Of a DNA stretch of 64,000 nt, positions 1 to 8,813 are shown one piece after another. Position 1 is the stretch's first letter. Every line of letters starts with the position of its first letter. Under the pieces are notes generated by a model. It ran no database searches. It worked only from the letters and a program-made list of their open reading frames with translations, and was not told the DNA's origin. The translations under genes and the position numbers were made by a program. Origin of the DNA: Bryobacteraceae bacterium (GTDB lineage Bacteria; Acidobacteriota; Terriglobia; Bryobacterales; Bryobacteraceae); NCBI GenBank assembly GCA_029975915.1, contig JARKOC010000177.1, positions 372,001-436,000 on the forward strand, written 5' to 3'.

Positions 1-1691
1 TCTTCGCCTTCCTGGTGATCTTCCTGGTATCGGCAGTCGCCACTATGACTTCGGGGGAGATCAGGTCGGCGTCGTCCGGGCGGCGAGTCGCCCCATCGGC
101 GGCCGTCCGTCTGCCATCCCGCTTGGCCTGGCTGACAGCGTTGCTCACTCTGGGAGTGCTCTTCTCCACAGGTGGTCTGTTTCTGATCCTCCCCCGAACC
201 GCGCGCGCCGCCTTCGAACGGTTTGCGCGGCCGGGCGACAGGGTTTCGGGCTTCGCACGTGAGGTTACCTTGGGTCAGATGGGCGAGTTGCGCAAACCTT
301 CCAGGGCCGTCATGCACGTCTACTTCGACCCTGCGCCACCGAAAAGGAACTTCCATTGGCGTGGCGTCGCGCTGTCTGAATTCAACGGTTGGAAATGGTA
401 CAACTCGCCTTCGCAGCCGCGGCTGCTCCAGGCTCGCGAAGGGCTCCTGACCCTGGTGAGCGACGATCAATTGCGACGGCCAGGAGGGCCTCGAATCAAC
501 TATGAAGTGGTCCTGCACACGCCCCCTTCCGATGCTCTATTCATCGCCGGACTCGCTGAGCGGGTCCTGTTGCCGGGAAACCTCGTGTGGCAAACAGAAG
601 ATGGCGGATTGCGCGTCCCCTTCAACGAGAATTCGAATTTCCGCTACTCCGTCTATGGCTATTTCGGCGGGCCCGACGCGCCGGACTTCATGGGGTCTAA
701 CCGTTTGCCGGAGAATGTCCGCAACCACAACCTGCTGCTTCCGCCTGTAGACCGCCGGATTCTCGATCTGGCAAACCGGCTCACCGCCGGCCTGCCTGAT
801 GACGTGTCAAGAGCGCGCGCCATCGAAAACCATCTGTTGACCCAATACGCCTATTCGCTGGCTCCGCTGGAGAAGGAGGCCGACGATCCGCTGGCTCACT
901 TCCTTTTCGAGCGGCGCAAAGGCCACTGCGAGTACTTCGCCTCCGCAATGGCCGTCATGCTGCGGGCCATCTGGATTCCCGCACGCCTGGTCACGGGCTT
1001 CCAGGAGGGCGTCAACAACCCCTTGACCGGACTTCATGTGGTCCGCGCCTCTGACGCCCATTCCTGGGTGGAGGCCTGGATCCCTGGCCGGGGCTGGACA
1101 TCTTTCGATCCAACGCCTGCCAGTCCGGACCAAGGCAAGGATATGATGGCGCGGCTGTCCATGTGGGCCGATGCAGTGGACGTTTTCTGGCAGGAATGGG
1201 TCATTGGTTATGACCTCGACCGGCAGCTCACGCTGGCCTTTCGCATCGGTCAATCCTCGCGCCAGCGCCTCTCGCTTCCGAATCTCGGCAACTTGACAAG
1301 CCGCTTTAGGGAACTGCTCCACTTGAGCGGCGCTCCCCCCCGTCTGGTCGAAGGCTGGTGGGTCTTGCCGCTGATCGCTGTCACGGCGGCGATCATCTGG
1401 ATCCGGCGGCGGCGTGGACACATCCTGAGGCGGGCTGCCCGCGGCGATCTCAGCGCCAGCGAAGCACTGATCATGTACCAACGCTTTCTCCGGGTCCTGA
1501 AGAAGCGAGGTTTCACCCGGCAGGTCTCATCGACGCCGATCGAATTCGCCCGGTCCATCTCCCTGCCCCAACTCGCCGGGCCCGCCCTGGAATTTACCCA
1601 GGCCTACAACGAACTGCGGTATGCCGGCCGCCGCACCGCCGCTGTCCGTATGGCCGAACTGCTGGATACAATCGAGCGAGCACCATCATGA
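1..1691 (+). CDS. TgpA-like transglutaminase membrane protein (5' end outside window)
   Basis: The frame is open to the left edge, so the true start and part of the N-terminal membrane region are missing. What remains shows one membrane helix (LTALLTLGVLFSTGGLFLIL), a large exported region and a transglutaminase-like core. The core has the expected triad: Cys in GHCEYFAS (codon 927-929), His in DAHSWVEAW and Asp in SFDPTPA. A second helix (WWVLPLIAVTAAIIWI) precedes a basic stretch and a C-terminal DUF4129-like segment with the motif STPIEFARS. Helices, transglutaminase core, helix and DUF4129-like tail is the order of TgpA (DUF3488) proteins. These are thought to modify periplasmic proteins or peptides, but the substrate is unknown. 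The stop overlaps the next start by four bases (ATGA), so the two genes are probably translationally coupled. Confidence 0.85.
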   Translation, partial: FAFLVIFLVSAVATMTSGEIRSASSGRRVAPSAAVRLPSRLAWLTALLTLGVLFSTGGLFLILPRTARAAFERFARPGDRVSGFAREVTLGQMGELRKPSRAVMHVYFDPAPPKRNFHWRGVALSEFNGWKWYNSPSQPRLLQAREGLLTLVSDDQLRRPGGPRINYEVVLHTPPSDALFIAGLAERVLLPGNLVWQTEDGGLRVPFNENSNFRYSVYGYFGGPDAPDFMGSNRLPENVRNHNLLLPPVDRRILDLANRLTAGLPDDVSRARAIENHLLTQYAYSLAPLEKEADDPLAHFLFERRKGHCEYFASAMAVMLRAIWIPARLVTGFQEGVNNPLTGLHVVRASDAHSWVEAWIPGRGWTSFDPTPASPDQGKDMMARLSMWADAVDVFWQEWVIGYDLDRQLTLAFRIGQSSRQRLSLPNLGNLTSRFRELLHLSGAPPRLVEGWWVLPLIAVTAAIIWIRRRRGHILRRAARGDLSASEALIMYQRFLRVLKKRGFTRQVSSTPIEFARSISLPQLAGPALEFTQAYNELRYAGRRTAAVRMAELLDTIERAPS

Positions 1692-2626
1692 AACTGACTA
1701 CCATTCTTCTAATCTCTTCAACGTTGCTGGCCGCAGCGCCGGCCGACTTCAACGGACGTTGGAACATCAAGCTCAACCACCCGCGCCAGCGAGTCTGGTG
1801 GCTGGAAGTCAATGCCGCCGGGACGCCGCAGATGAATGGCTACTTTGTCGGCGCGCCGGGCGGGCAGGTCGACAAGATCGAGAAAATCGCAGTGGAAGGC
1901 GACACCCTTGTGTTCTCCTTCACGCGGAAGCGCCAGGACAAGCCACTGCAACTCACCTATCGGGCGAAGTACGAGAACGGAATGCTCAACGGGGAGTTCG
2001 TGGAGACGTTCGAGGGCGCCTCCAAGCCGGCCGTCAAGTGGTCCGGCTACCGCGCTCCCGTCATCACGGAAACTGATGACGGTTCCTGGGTCGAAGGCAA
2101 GACCGTGGCGCTGTTCAACGGCAAATCTGTGGACGGCTGGCGCTGGGTGGTCCCGAACGGACCCGGCTGGTATGTCGAGGATGGGTTGCTGAAGAACCAG
2201 AAAGGCGCCTCGGATCTGGTCTCGGATGCCAGGTTCTGGAACTTCATCTTGAAAGTCGAATACCGCTACCAGAAAGGGTCGAATTCCGGAATTGGCGTTC
2301 GTGGCCGTTACGAGATCCAGATCATCGACGACTACGGCCGCGACATCGGTACGCACGGGACGGCCACGCTGTACAGCCGGGTGCTGCCGTCGGCTAAGCC
2401 GGTCAAGCCGGCCGGCGAGTGGCAATCGATGGAGATCCGGGTGGTCGGCCGCCAGTTGAGCGTTTGGGTCAACGGCGTCAAGGTCCACGACAAAACGCAA
2501 ATCGATGGGCTTACGGCCATTGCCATCGACGCCGACGAGGACAAGCCTGGCCCTGTGGTGATTCAGGGTGACCACGGGCCAATCGAGTTCCGGAAGATCG
2601 AGGTCACACCGCTCGTAAAGCGCTGA
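1688..2626 (+). CDS. Secreted DUF1080 (3-keto-disaccharide hydrolase-like) protein
   Basis: The product is 312 residues with an N-terminal signal peptide (MKLTTILLISSTLLAAAPA). Residues of about 20-130 form a beta-rich lipocalin-like region of unknown role. The C-terminal half carries the DUF1080 signature LFNGKSVDGW, followed by WYVEDGLLKNQ and a long beta-sandwich (NSGIGVRGRYEIQIIDDYG). DUF1080 is a concanavalin-like fold abundant in Acidobacteriota and Planctomycetota, with some members acting on 3-keto-glycosides. I infer a periplasmic or secreted role on glycosides without a known substrate. The frame stays open further upstream, but the ATG at 1688 is chosen because it opens directly on the signal peptide and overlaps the preceding stop. 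Confidence 0.85.
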   Translation: MKLTTILLISSTLLAAAPADFNGRWNIKLNHPRQRVWWLEVNAAGTPQMNGYFVGAPGGQVDKIEKIAVEGDTLVFSFTRKRQDKPLQLTYRAKYENGMLNGEFVETFEGASKPAVKWSGYRAPVITETDDGSWVEGKTVALFNGKSVDGWRWVVPNGPGWYVEDGLLKNQKGASDLVSDARFWNFILKVEYRYQKGSNSGIGVRGRYEIQIIDDYGRDIGTHGTATLYSRVLPSAKPVKPAGEWQSMEIRVVGRQLSVWVNGVKVHDKTQIDGLTAIAIDADEDKPGPVVIQGDHGPIEFRKIEVTPLVKR

Positions 2627-2663
2627 ACTAGCTCAGGAAAATCGCGACCAAACGAATTGGCCA

Positions 2664-2707
2664 GAGCGGGCGATCGTGGCAAATAAAAGACGAATAACTG
2701 CCCGCTC
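2664..2707. terminator. Possible bidirectional terminator (8-bp inverted repeat)
   Basis: GAGCGGGC at 2664-2671 is the exact reverse complement of GCCCGCTC at 2700-2707. It lies between two convergent genes ending at 2626 and 2717. The 28-base loop is long and there is no clean U tract, although AAATAAAAGA sits in the loop. It is plausible as a shared terminator, but weak. Confidence 0.25.
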
Positions 2708-2716
2708 CGGCGGAGG

Positions 2717-3724
2717 CTATTTCTCCTTCTCTTCGCTCTCCTTCGGTTTCGGGGGAGTAGGTGTGGAGGGTTCGTTTGGCCGGATTCCAAGAAAGCGGCC
2801 GGTGGCACGGGTTGCCTTTTTGAGCGCCGAGCCGGTCTTTTCGGCGCTGGTCCCGAGCGCGCCTTTGGTGTGGCGGCTTCCGGTCCCGACGGCCGAACCG
2901 GTATGTTTGCCGCCCGTGCCAACCGCGCCGAGGGTGTGGTTGCCGCCGAGAATGACAGCTTTGGCAGGGATGAGTCCGGGATGGATGAAGACGACCTCAC
3001 GTGGCGGGGCGGAGGAGAGACGGGCGAGAACCTCGGGCGTGAACTCGGTCGTCATCTTGCCCTGAAGTCCCCATTTTGCGGATGCCGTCCAAATCGCTCC
3101 GTTGAGCGGAACTCCTGGTTCTCCGATGTTGACCAGTTTTCCGTACGGCATGGCGGCCATCACTTCGCAGCGGTCGCCGCCGCAGCCGAGGCTGCCGCAC
3201 GCGTTCTGGCTCAAGAATGAAGCGTGTTTGCCATGCGACACCCAGATGGATGCGCCTGATGTCTCCGCGGCGAGGTCGGCGGCGCGGGCGCCATGGGCTG
3301 CGCTGCAAGGGGTGCCTTCGTGGCCAGCCGCAAACCAGTACTCCGCAACAAATTCGTCCGCAGATGAGCCGGACGCAGGTGGCCGGACCAGGACGGCGAC
3401 GTGTTCGACGTCCAGCGGGTGGGAACCGAAACCGCAGTCCTTGGCCCACAGATGGTAGTAGTGGATCTCGACGAAGCGGCCGGCGGGGAAGACCTGGCCG
3501 TAGATGGTCCCGTTGCGGATGGGTTTGGTGGGGTCGATGCGCCCGCGTTGAAACTCGGAGGGGCGGCCGTCGCATTCGGTGGCCGAGAGCATGAACGTGG
3601 GGCGGAACCGTTCAAGCAGGGCCTGTTCGAGAACATCATCGATTCCGTCGCGGTCCAGATCGGCGGGACCGGAGGCAATCAGCGGGGCCAGAACGCAGAA
3701 GGCGAGATGGGCCCGGCGGAGCAT
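2717..3724 (-). CDS. Exported protein of unknown function with C-terminal 11-residue repeats
   Basis: The product is 335 residues starting MLRRAHLAFCVLAPLIASG, a signal peptide. The mature N-terminus has a calcium-loop-like DLDRDGIDD motif. Next comes a region resembling Vps62-related or similar uncharacterised proteins (FVEIHYYHLWAKDCGFGSHP, GHEGTPC, WVSHGKHASF) with several His and Cys residues that could bind metal or form disulfides. Residues 261-315 are five tandem 11-residue units of the form xxHTxxAVGTG, decaying toward the end. A Pro/Lys/Glu-rich tail closes the protein. The frame extends 50 codons upstream, but only the ATG at 3724 gives a signal peptide. I do not recognise a function. 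It is convergent with the DUF1080 gene and is followed upstream by 186 bases without visible features. Confidence 0.7.
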   Translation of the reverse strand: MLRRAHLAFCVLAPLIASGPADLDRDGIDDVLEQALLERFRPTFMLSATECDGRPSEFQRGRIDPTKPIRNGTIYGQVFPAGRFVEIHYYHLWAKDCGFGSHPLDVEHVAVLVRPPASGSSADEFVAEYWFAAGHEGTPCSAAHGARAADLAAETSGASIWVSHGKHASFLSQNACGSLGCGGDRCEVMAAMPYGKLVNIGEPGVPLNGAIWTASAKWGLQGKMTTEFTPEVLARLSSAPPREVVFIHPGLIPAKAVILGGNHTLGAVGTGGKHTGSAVGTGSRHTKGALGTSAEKTGSALKKATRATGRFLGIRPNEPSTPTPPKPKESEEKEK

Positions 3725-3910
3725 CAGTCTCAATGCTAACTTAGCTGGGCGGGGAGAGGGCGTCGAGGTGAATTTCGGCGCGGCAGGGCGCGGGCCTGCG
3801 CCACGAGGATGATGGCGCGGCTGGGCCGCGGCAAGCACAGCATATGGGCCAGAATTGCCGCCTGCGACGATCATCAGCGATTCTCGCCCTGCATGCTCTC
3901 TGGCGCAGGC

Positions 3911-4522
3911 TTACGCCTCCGCGCCGTCGAAATAGCCGGTCCGCAAAGGGCCTCTGGGCCTGTAGGTGCTGATGACGACGCCTGAGGATGCAGCCTTCGT
4001 GCCGAGGAGCGCGAGTTCGCGTGGCGGGGCTGCATCCGGGAAGAACCGTTTACCTGTGCCTAAGAGGATTGGATAGACGAGCAGCAGGATCTCATCTGCA
4101 AACCCGTGTTCGAGCAGCACTGGCGTCAGCGTCGAACTGCCCCAGACGACCAAGTCCGGCCCGGTTTTCGCCTTGATGCGGCGAACACCCTCGACGATGT
4201 CCGGTCCGAGGTCTTCGACCGGCCCCCAGCCGAGACTGTCCGGCCTGTGGGTCGCGACGTATTTCGTTGCCGCGTTCAGGCTGTCCGCCATCGGACTGTT
4301 CCCGGCAACCGGCCAATAGGCGCTCCAGATATCGTAGGTCCGGCGGCCTAGCAGCAGATCGAAAGTCTCGCCGTGCGCCGCGGTGATGGCTTCGCCCACG
4401 GCTGGGTCGGCATGCGGCGCCGCCCATCCGCCGTAGGCATAGTTGCCGTCTTCCTCCGGTCCGCCGGGGGCCTGGATCACGCCGTCCAGCGAGATATGTT
4501 CGATAATCCTGATCTTTCGCAT
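3911..4522 (-). CDS. RibD/dihydrofolate-reductase-like family protein
   Basis: The product is 203 residues with the RibD C-terminal (DHFR-like) fold seen in YyaP/YwjB-type reductases. It opens with a beta strand leading to SLDGVIQAPGG. LLLGRRTYDIWSAYWP and LVVWGSSTLTPVLLEHG are the characteristic NADPH-site segments, and YPILLGTGKRFFP is typical of the C-terminal end. Family members are cytoplasmic NAD(P)H-dependent reductases, mostly of unknown substrate, and this one is not linked to riboflavin genes here. It is divergent from ispH across 139 bases. The start ATG at 4522 gives the usual N-terminus of the family. Confidence 0.85.
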   Translation of the reverse strand: MRKIRIIEHISLDGVIQAPGGPEEDGNYAYGGWAAPHADPAVGEAITAAHGETFDLLLGRRTYDIWSAYWPVAGNSPMADSLNAATKYVATHRPDSLGWGPVEDLGPDIVEGVRRIKAKTGPDLVVWGSSTLTPVLLEHGFADEILLLVYPILLGTGKRFFPDAAPPRELALLGTKAASSGVVISTYRPRGPLRTGYFDGAEA

Positions 4523-4636
4523 GGCGTCTGTCCACCAACGTAGCAGAGAGGGTGGCTCGGCCTGCGCGAGCGCCGGACCAGAAGCGTTGAAAGGCCCGGG
4601 GCGCCGTCGTGCCGTCGATGCCAGGGAGGGGGTTGA

Positions 4637-4642
4637 TATACT
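4637..4642 (+). promoter_or_regulatory. Possible -10 element for the ispH/hopanoid unit
   Basis: TATACT lies 19 bases before the ispH start, in the 139-base divergent gap. No convincing -35 hexamer is seen 16-18 bases upstream, so this is only a candidate. A start site here would leave a very short leader. Confidence 0.3.
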
Positions 4643-4661
4643 GAAGAGAACCTAACCTCTT

Positions 4662-5645
4662 ATGTCAGAGAACCCAAACGCAGCCAAGAAGGTCCTCCTT
4701 CTTCGCCCGCGGGGATTTTGTGCAGGCGTTGTCCGGGCAATCGATGTGGTCAAGATCGCCCTTGAGCTGCATGGCGCCCCGATCTATGTCCGCAAAGAAA
4801 TCGTCCACAACCGCCACGTGGTGGAGGAATTGCGCGGACTGGGGGCCATTTTTGTCAATGAGTTGGACGAAGTCCCCGCCGGCAGCCGGGCGATCTTCTC
4901 GGCGCATGGCGTCTCGCCGGCCGTCCGGCAACTAGCCGGGGAACGCAAATTGAAGGCAATTGACGCGACGTGTCCGCTGGTGACAAAAGTCCACCTGGAA
5001 GCGATGAAATTCGCCAAACAAGGCTTCACGATCCTGCTGATCGGGCACCGGGAGCACGAGGAGATCGAAGGGACCTACGGAGAAGCGCCGGAGTCTACCA
5101 TTATCGTCGAGACCGAGCAAGAGGCCGAATCGGTTGAAGTTCCGGACCAGTCCAAGGTCTGCTATCTGACGCAGACGACGCTTTCGCTCGACGAAACCAA
5201 AGGCATCATCGATGTATTGCAGCGGCGCTTCCCACAGATGGTTGGGCCCAAGTCGCAGGATATTTGCTATGCGACGGAGAACCGGCAGTTGGCGGTTAAG
5301 GCAGTTTCGCCGATGTGCCAGTTGTTGCTTGTAGTGGGCTCGCAGAACAGTTCTAATTCCAAGCGGCTGGTGGAGGTCTGCCGGAACGCGGGCGTACCCG
5401 GATTCCTGGTGGACGACAAGTCGTTTCTGAAGGATGAATGGTTCAACGGCGTTCAGACGGTCGCCGTGACCGCTGGGGCGTCGGCCCCGGAGCATCTGGT
5501 GGCCGAGCTTGTCGAGGCCCTCGCGGCACGAGGATACCGGATCATGGAGGAAGTGGACATCGTTGAAGAAGATGTCCGGTTCCAGTTGCCTGGCGAACTC
5601 CAGCACGCGAACGTTCAACTAACGACGATTCGCACGGCCCCATAA
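4662..5645 (+). CDS. ispH: 4-hydroxy-3-methylbut-2-enyl diphosphate reductase
   Basis: IspH catalyses the last step of the MEP pathway, reducing HMBPP to IPP and DMAPP with a 4Fe-4S cluster in the cytoplasm. The 327-residue product has the three cluster cysteines: Cys20 in RGFCAGV, Cys104 in DATCPLVTK and Cys202 in QDICYAT. It also has the substrate-binding motifs VHNRHVVEEL, FSAHGVSP and SQNSSNSKRL. Length and order are standard. It is the first gene of a tightly packed forward unit, overlapping the next start by one base. Its position fits supply of C5 units for squalene and hopanoid synthesis by the genes that follow. Confidence 0.97.
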   Translation: MSENPNAAKKVLLLRPRGFCAGVVRAIDVVKIALELHGAPIYVRKEIVHNRHVVEELRGLGAIFVNELDEVPAGSRAIFSAHGVSPAVRQLAGERKLKAIDATCPLVTKVHLEAMKFAKQGFTILLIGHREHEEIEGTYGEAPESTIIVETEQEAESVEVPDQSKVCYLTQTTLSLDETKGIIDVLQRRFPQMVGPKSQDICYATENRQLAVKAVSPMCQLLLVVGSQNSSNSKRLVEVCRNAGVPGFLVDDKSFLKDEWFNGVQTVAVTAGASAPEHLVAELVEALAARGYRIMEEVDIVEEDVRFQLPGELQHANVQLTTIRTAP

Positions 5646-6694
5646 TGAGCGCGGGTCCACAAGAGAAGGAAGCACTCGGACGAAAGGCGGCCGAAGCGGC
5701 CAGCAAGGCCAAGTCCCTGCTGGAAGATATGCGTCCGCGAGCGGCCGCCGAGACCTCACTCCCGCCCAGTGAGCAATTGCCGGCATGGCTCGAGAGAATC
5801 GAAGCCCCAGTTGAGTTCGCAACATTGCCTCACAGGATGCAGCAAGTGGCCGAGCCTTGGCGCGCGGTGTTCCTGCCACTCTCGATCCTTCAGTGTGAGG
5901 GACGCGCGCAAGTGACAAGGGGCAATGGCATCCAACCTTGGAGCGCTTCGCTGTCTTTTGTGGAGAAGCTCAAGGCGAAGACTGGCGGCGGCGCACTGGC
6001 CGCAGCCAGGCGCAAATTGCTCGAAACTGGCGGCCAAGCGTCATGGTGGTTGCCGGCCATGTTGGAGTGGCAGGCAGCAGGCGCCAATGGCAGCGTGGCC
6101 ATCCGGGCCCGGTGGCAGACACTGAGCCAAAGTCAGGCAGATTTATCGAGGCAGGATTCGGCTCTGGCAACTTTGGCGCTCGATCCTGACGCTCCGCCGG
6201 CGTTCGCTCTGGGCGATGCGGCGCGGCTGATGGACATGCAGGACGGTGAGGGGAGTTGGACGTTGGACGAGTTCTGCGGTCCCGTGATTTCAACCGCATT
6301 CACGCTGGATGCGTTGAGGCGCGAAGGGATAGATGAGCGAGAGGCGGCGGTGTTGCGGGGCGGCGAGTGGTTGCGTTCGGTCCAGAACGCGGATGGCGGA
6401 TGGGGGCGGAACGGTGAGGCAGAGTCGTCGGCCGCTGGCACAGGATGCGCCGTGTTCGGTCTGATTTCCGGCGGAGATGCCGGAAGCGAGAGCGTGAGAC
6501 GCGGCATCGAGTACATAGTGTCGGCTCAGGGCCTGGATGGCCGGTGGGACGACGGCGGCTGGAACTGGCAGTTATTGCCTGGCTATGCCGCCTGCCGGTC
6601 GAGTCTGGATGCGTTGACGCTGCCGTTGCTGGCATTGAGCAGTTATCTTAAACGAACCTGGCGCCGCCACGGCGGAGGCTGGCCGGGAGCATAA
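5645..6694 (+). CDS. Half-size squalene/prenyltransferase-type alpha-toroid protein
   Basis: The 349-residue protein carries repeats of the squalene-hopene cyclase/prenyltransferase superfamily in its C-terminal half. These are QW-like motifs MQDGEGSWTLDEF, VQNADGGWGRNGE and AQGLDGRWDDGGWNW, each followed by a helix pair. Full hopene cyclases are about 650 residues, with a catalytic DXDD motif and many QW motifs. I see no DXDD here, and the N-terminal half (LPAWLERIEAP, PWRAVFLPLSI) is not a recognisable toroid. A catalytic cyclase role is therefore doubtful. The setting, between ispH and hpnH with 1-base and 3-base junctions, implies a role tied to hopanoid or terpenoid metabolism. It may instead be a lipid-binding relative. 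Confidence 0.7.
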   Translation: MSAGPQEKEALGRKAAEAASKAKSLLEDMRPRAAAETSLPPSEQLPAWLERIEAPVEFATLPHRMQQVAEPWRAVFLPLSILQCEGRAQVTRGNGIQPWSASLSFVEKLKAKTGGGALAAARRKLLETGGQASWWLPAMLEWQAAGANGSVAIRARWQTLSQSQADLSRQDSALATLALDPDAPPAFALGDAARLMDMQDGEGSWTLDEFCGPVISTAFTLDALRREGIDEREAAVLRGGEWLRSVQNADGGWGRNGEAESSAAGTGCAVFGLISGGDAGSESVRRGIEYIVSAQGLDGRWDDGGWNWQLLPGYAACRSSLDALTLPLLALSSYLKRTWRRHGGGWPGA

Positions 6695-6697
6695 GGC

Positions 6698-7807
6698 ATG
6701 AGATTCCCACTATCACTGACGGCCGGAATGGCCGGATACATCGCGAAGAACAAATTCAGACCGCGGCCTGAGTGGCAGGTAAAGCGTGCGCCGAAGGCGG
6801 ATGCGAACAATCCATTTCAAATCCTTCATGCGTCGATGGGCGGTGAGCGCCGGACGCCGCACCCGATGATCAACAAGCGATTCCCGCTGGTGCTGATGCT
6901 GGAACCGCTGCATGCGTGCAACCTGACGTGCACGGGTTGCGGACGAATCCGCGAATACGAGAATACGATTACCGAGCAACTGAGCGTCGAACAATGCCTG
7001 AGCGCGGTGGACGAATGCGGCGCGCCGATCGTGTCGATTTGCGGAGGCGAGCCGTTGCTTTACCAGGCGATGCCGCAATTGACGCAGGCGATCCTGGACC
7101 GCGGCAAGCATATCTACCTTTGCACGAACGGCATGTTCATCCGGCGGAGGCTGAAGGAGTTCAAACCGCATCCAAAGCTATTCATCAACGTTCACCTGGA
7201 CGGGATGGAAGCGACGCACGATATGGCGGTTGAGCGCGAGGGAGTATTCAAGGAAGCCGTTGAGGGTATCAAGGCGGCAAAAGCGGCAGGGTTCAAGGTT
7301 TGCACGAACACGACGATCTACAGGGAAACCGACATGGCCGAGATCCGGGCTCTGTTCGAGTTTTTGGAGACGCTCGGCGTGGACGGGCACATGGTTTCGC
7401 CGGCGTACGGGTATTCGGCGGTCAACGACCGCGAAATCTTCATGACGCGAGACGACGTGATCGAGAAGTTCCGCGACGCAGCAGAGTTGTGGGAGCGGTT
7501 TCCGATCAACAATTCACCGATCTACCTTGATTTTCTGAAGGGGGAGCGAGACCTGCCTTGTACGGCGTGGGGGAATCCGACTTACAATACAGCGGGCTGG
7601 AAAGGGCCGTGTTACCTGATCACGGACGGCCACTATAAGACATTTGAAGAGTTCATGACCGCGACACCGTGGGAGAGCTACGGAGCGGGCAACGATCCGC
7701 GCTGCGAGCATTGCATGACGCATTGCGGCTACGAGCCGTCTGCGGCGCTTGGGATCAACTCGAGGAGCGGCGATTCGCTGAAGCTGTTGAAGTGGGCGCT
7801 CAAGTAG
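6698..7807 (+). CDS. hpnH: Hopanoid biosynthesis radical SAM protein HpnH (adenosylhopene synthase)
   Basis: HpnH joins a 5'-deoxyadenosyl group to diploptene, the first step toward C35 hopanoids. The 369-residue protein has the radical SAM motif CNLTCTGC (Cys74, Cys78, Cys81) after FPLVLMLEPLHA. It also has the family segments LSVEQCLSAVDECGAPIVSI, GGEPLL, YLCTNGMF, HLDGMEATHD and TAWGNPTYN, and the C-terminal cysteine cluster CEHCMTHCGYE. Compared with the form I know, about 27 extra residues separate the N-terminal helix from the core. hpnA follows after 31 bases. Confidence 0.95.
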   Translation: MRFPLSLTAGMAGYIAKNKFRPRPEWQVKRAPKADANNPFQILHASMGGERRTPHPMINKRFPLVLMLEPLHACNLTCTGCGRIREYENTITEQLSVEQCLSAVDECGAPIVSICGGEPLLYQAMPQLTQAILDRGKHIYLCTNGMFIRRRLKEFKPHPKLFINVHLDGMEATHDMAVEREGVFKEAVEGIKAAKAAGFKVCTNTTIYRETDMAEIRALFEFLETLGVDGHMVSPAYGYSAVNDREIFMTRDDVIEKFRDAAELWERFPINNSPIYLDFLKGERDLPCTAWGNPTYNTAGWKGPCYLITDGHYKTFEEFMTATPWESYGAGNDPRCEHCMTHCGYEPSAALGINSRSGDSLKLLKWALK

Positions 7808-7838
7808 CGGCAGCCAATCCGGCGGGAAGGCTGGGCCG

Positions 7839-8813
7839 GTGAAGCCCGCGCTGGTGACCGGCGCATCAGGGTTCCTGGGCTGGCACGTGGCACGTGTCCT
7901 CATCGAGCGGGGCTACCGTGTTCGCGGACTCGCACGCAGGCCAGGATCGATCAAAGATCCAGAGATCGAAGAGGTTGGCGGGGACTTGCGAGACCCGGAA
8001 TCGCTTAGGCGGGCGGTGGCGGGCTGCGGACTGGTTTTCCATGTCGCGGCTGATTACCGGTTGTGGGTGAAAGACGCGGCCGAGATGTACCAGTCGAATG
8101 TGGAGGGGACGCGGAATCTGTTGGATGCGACACTCGACGCCGGAGTCGATAGAATTGTATACACGAGCACAGTTGGGTGCATCGGATTTGTCGAAGGCTC
8201 GCTGGGGAACGAGACGACCCCGGTGAGCCTTGAAGATATGACGGGGAGTTATAAACGGTCGAAGTTCCTCGCCGAACGCGAGGCGTTGGCGTATGCCGAA
8301 CGCGGGCTCCCTGTGGTGATCGTGAATCCGACGGCTCCGGTTGGATCACACGACGTCAAGCCGACGCCGACTGGACAGACAATCCTCGATTTCATCCGCG
8401 GGCGGATGCCGGCATATCTGGACACAGGGTTGAATGTGGTGGACGCGCGGGAGGTTGCCGAAGGACACTGGCTGGCTTGCGAGAAGGGGCGGCCCGGAGA
8501 GCGTTATATCCTCGGCGGCGAAAACCTGACGCTGAAGCAGATCTTCGAGAAGCTGTCGGCGATCACCGGGAGGCCTGTGCCAAGGGTAAGGATTCCTTGG
8601 GTTGTGGCGTATGGAGCAGGTGTGATTTCGACGGCGGCGGCGCGATTGAGCGGTAAGCCACCCCGTGCTCCGCTGGACGCAGTGCGGATGGCGAAAAAGA
8701 AGATGTGGGTTTCGGTGGAGAAGGCGCGCCAGGAACTGGGTTTTAACGCTTCTCCTGCCGAAAACGGATTGCGTAACGCGGTGGAGTGGTTCAACGGTAA
8801 TGGATACGCCTGA
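7839..8813 (+). CDS. hpnA: Hopanoid-associated sugar epimerase HpnA (extended SDR)
   Basis: The 324-residue product is an extended short-chain dehydrogenase/epimerase. It has the nucleotide-binding motif TGASGFLGWH at the N-terminus, the catalytic YKRSKFLAE (YxxxK) and the preceding STVGC serine segment. HpnA-type proteins are regularly found in hopanoid clusters and are thought to act on the side-chain sugar, but their reaction is not settled. The start is GTG at 7839, supported by GGGAAGG at 7824-7830. The 3' end overlaps hpnG by 14 bases, so the two are likely coupled. Confidence 0.93.
   Translation: MKPALVTGASGFLGWHVARVLIERGYRVRGLARRPGSIKDPEIEEVGGDLRDPESLRRAVAGCGLVFHVAADYRLWVKDAAEMYQSNVEGTRNLLDATLDAGVDRIVYTSTVGCIGFVEGSLGNETTPVSLEDMTGSYKRSKFLAEREALAYAERGLPVVIVNPTAPVGSHDVKPTPTGQTILDFIRGRMPAYLDTGLNVVDAREVAEGHWLACEKGRPGERYILGGENLTLKQIFEKLSAITGRPVPRVRIPWVVAYGAGVISTAAARLSGKPPRAPLDAVRMAKKKMWVSVEKARQELGFNASPAENGLRNAVEWFNGNGYA

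Noticed and set aside
1718..2575. 285-residue reverse frame antisense to the DUF1080 gene
   Set aside because: The DUF1080 gene on the forward strand has a signal peptide and family motifs; the reverse frame has none.
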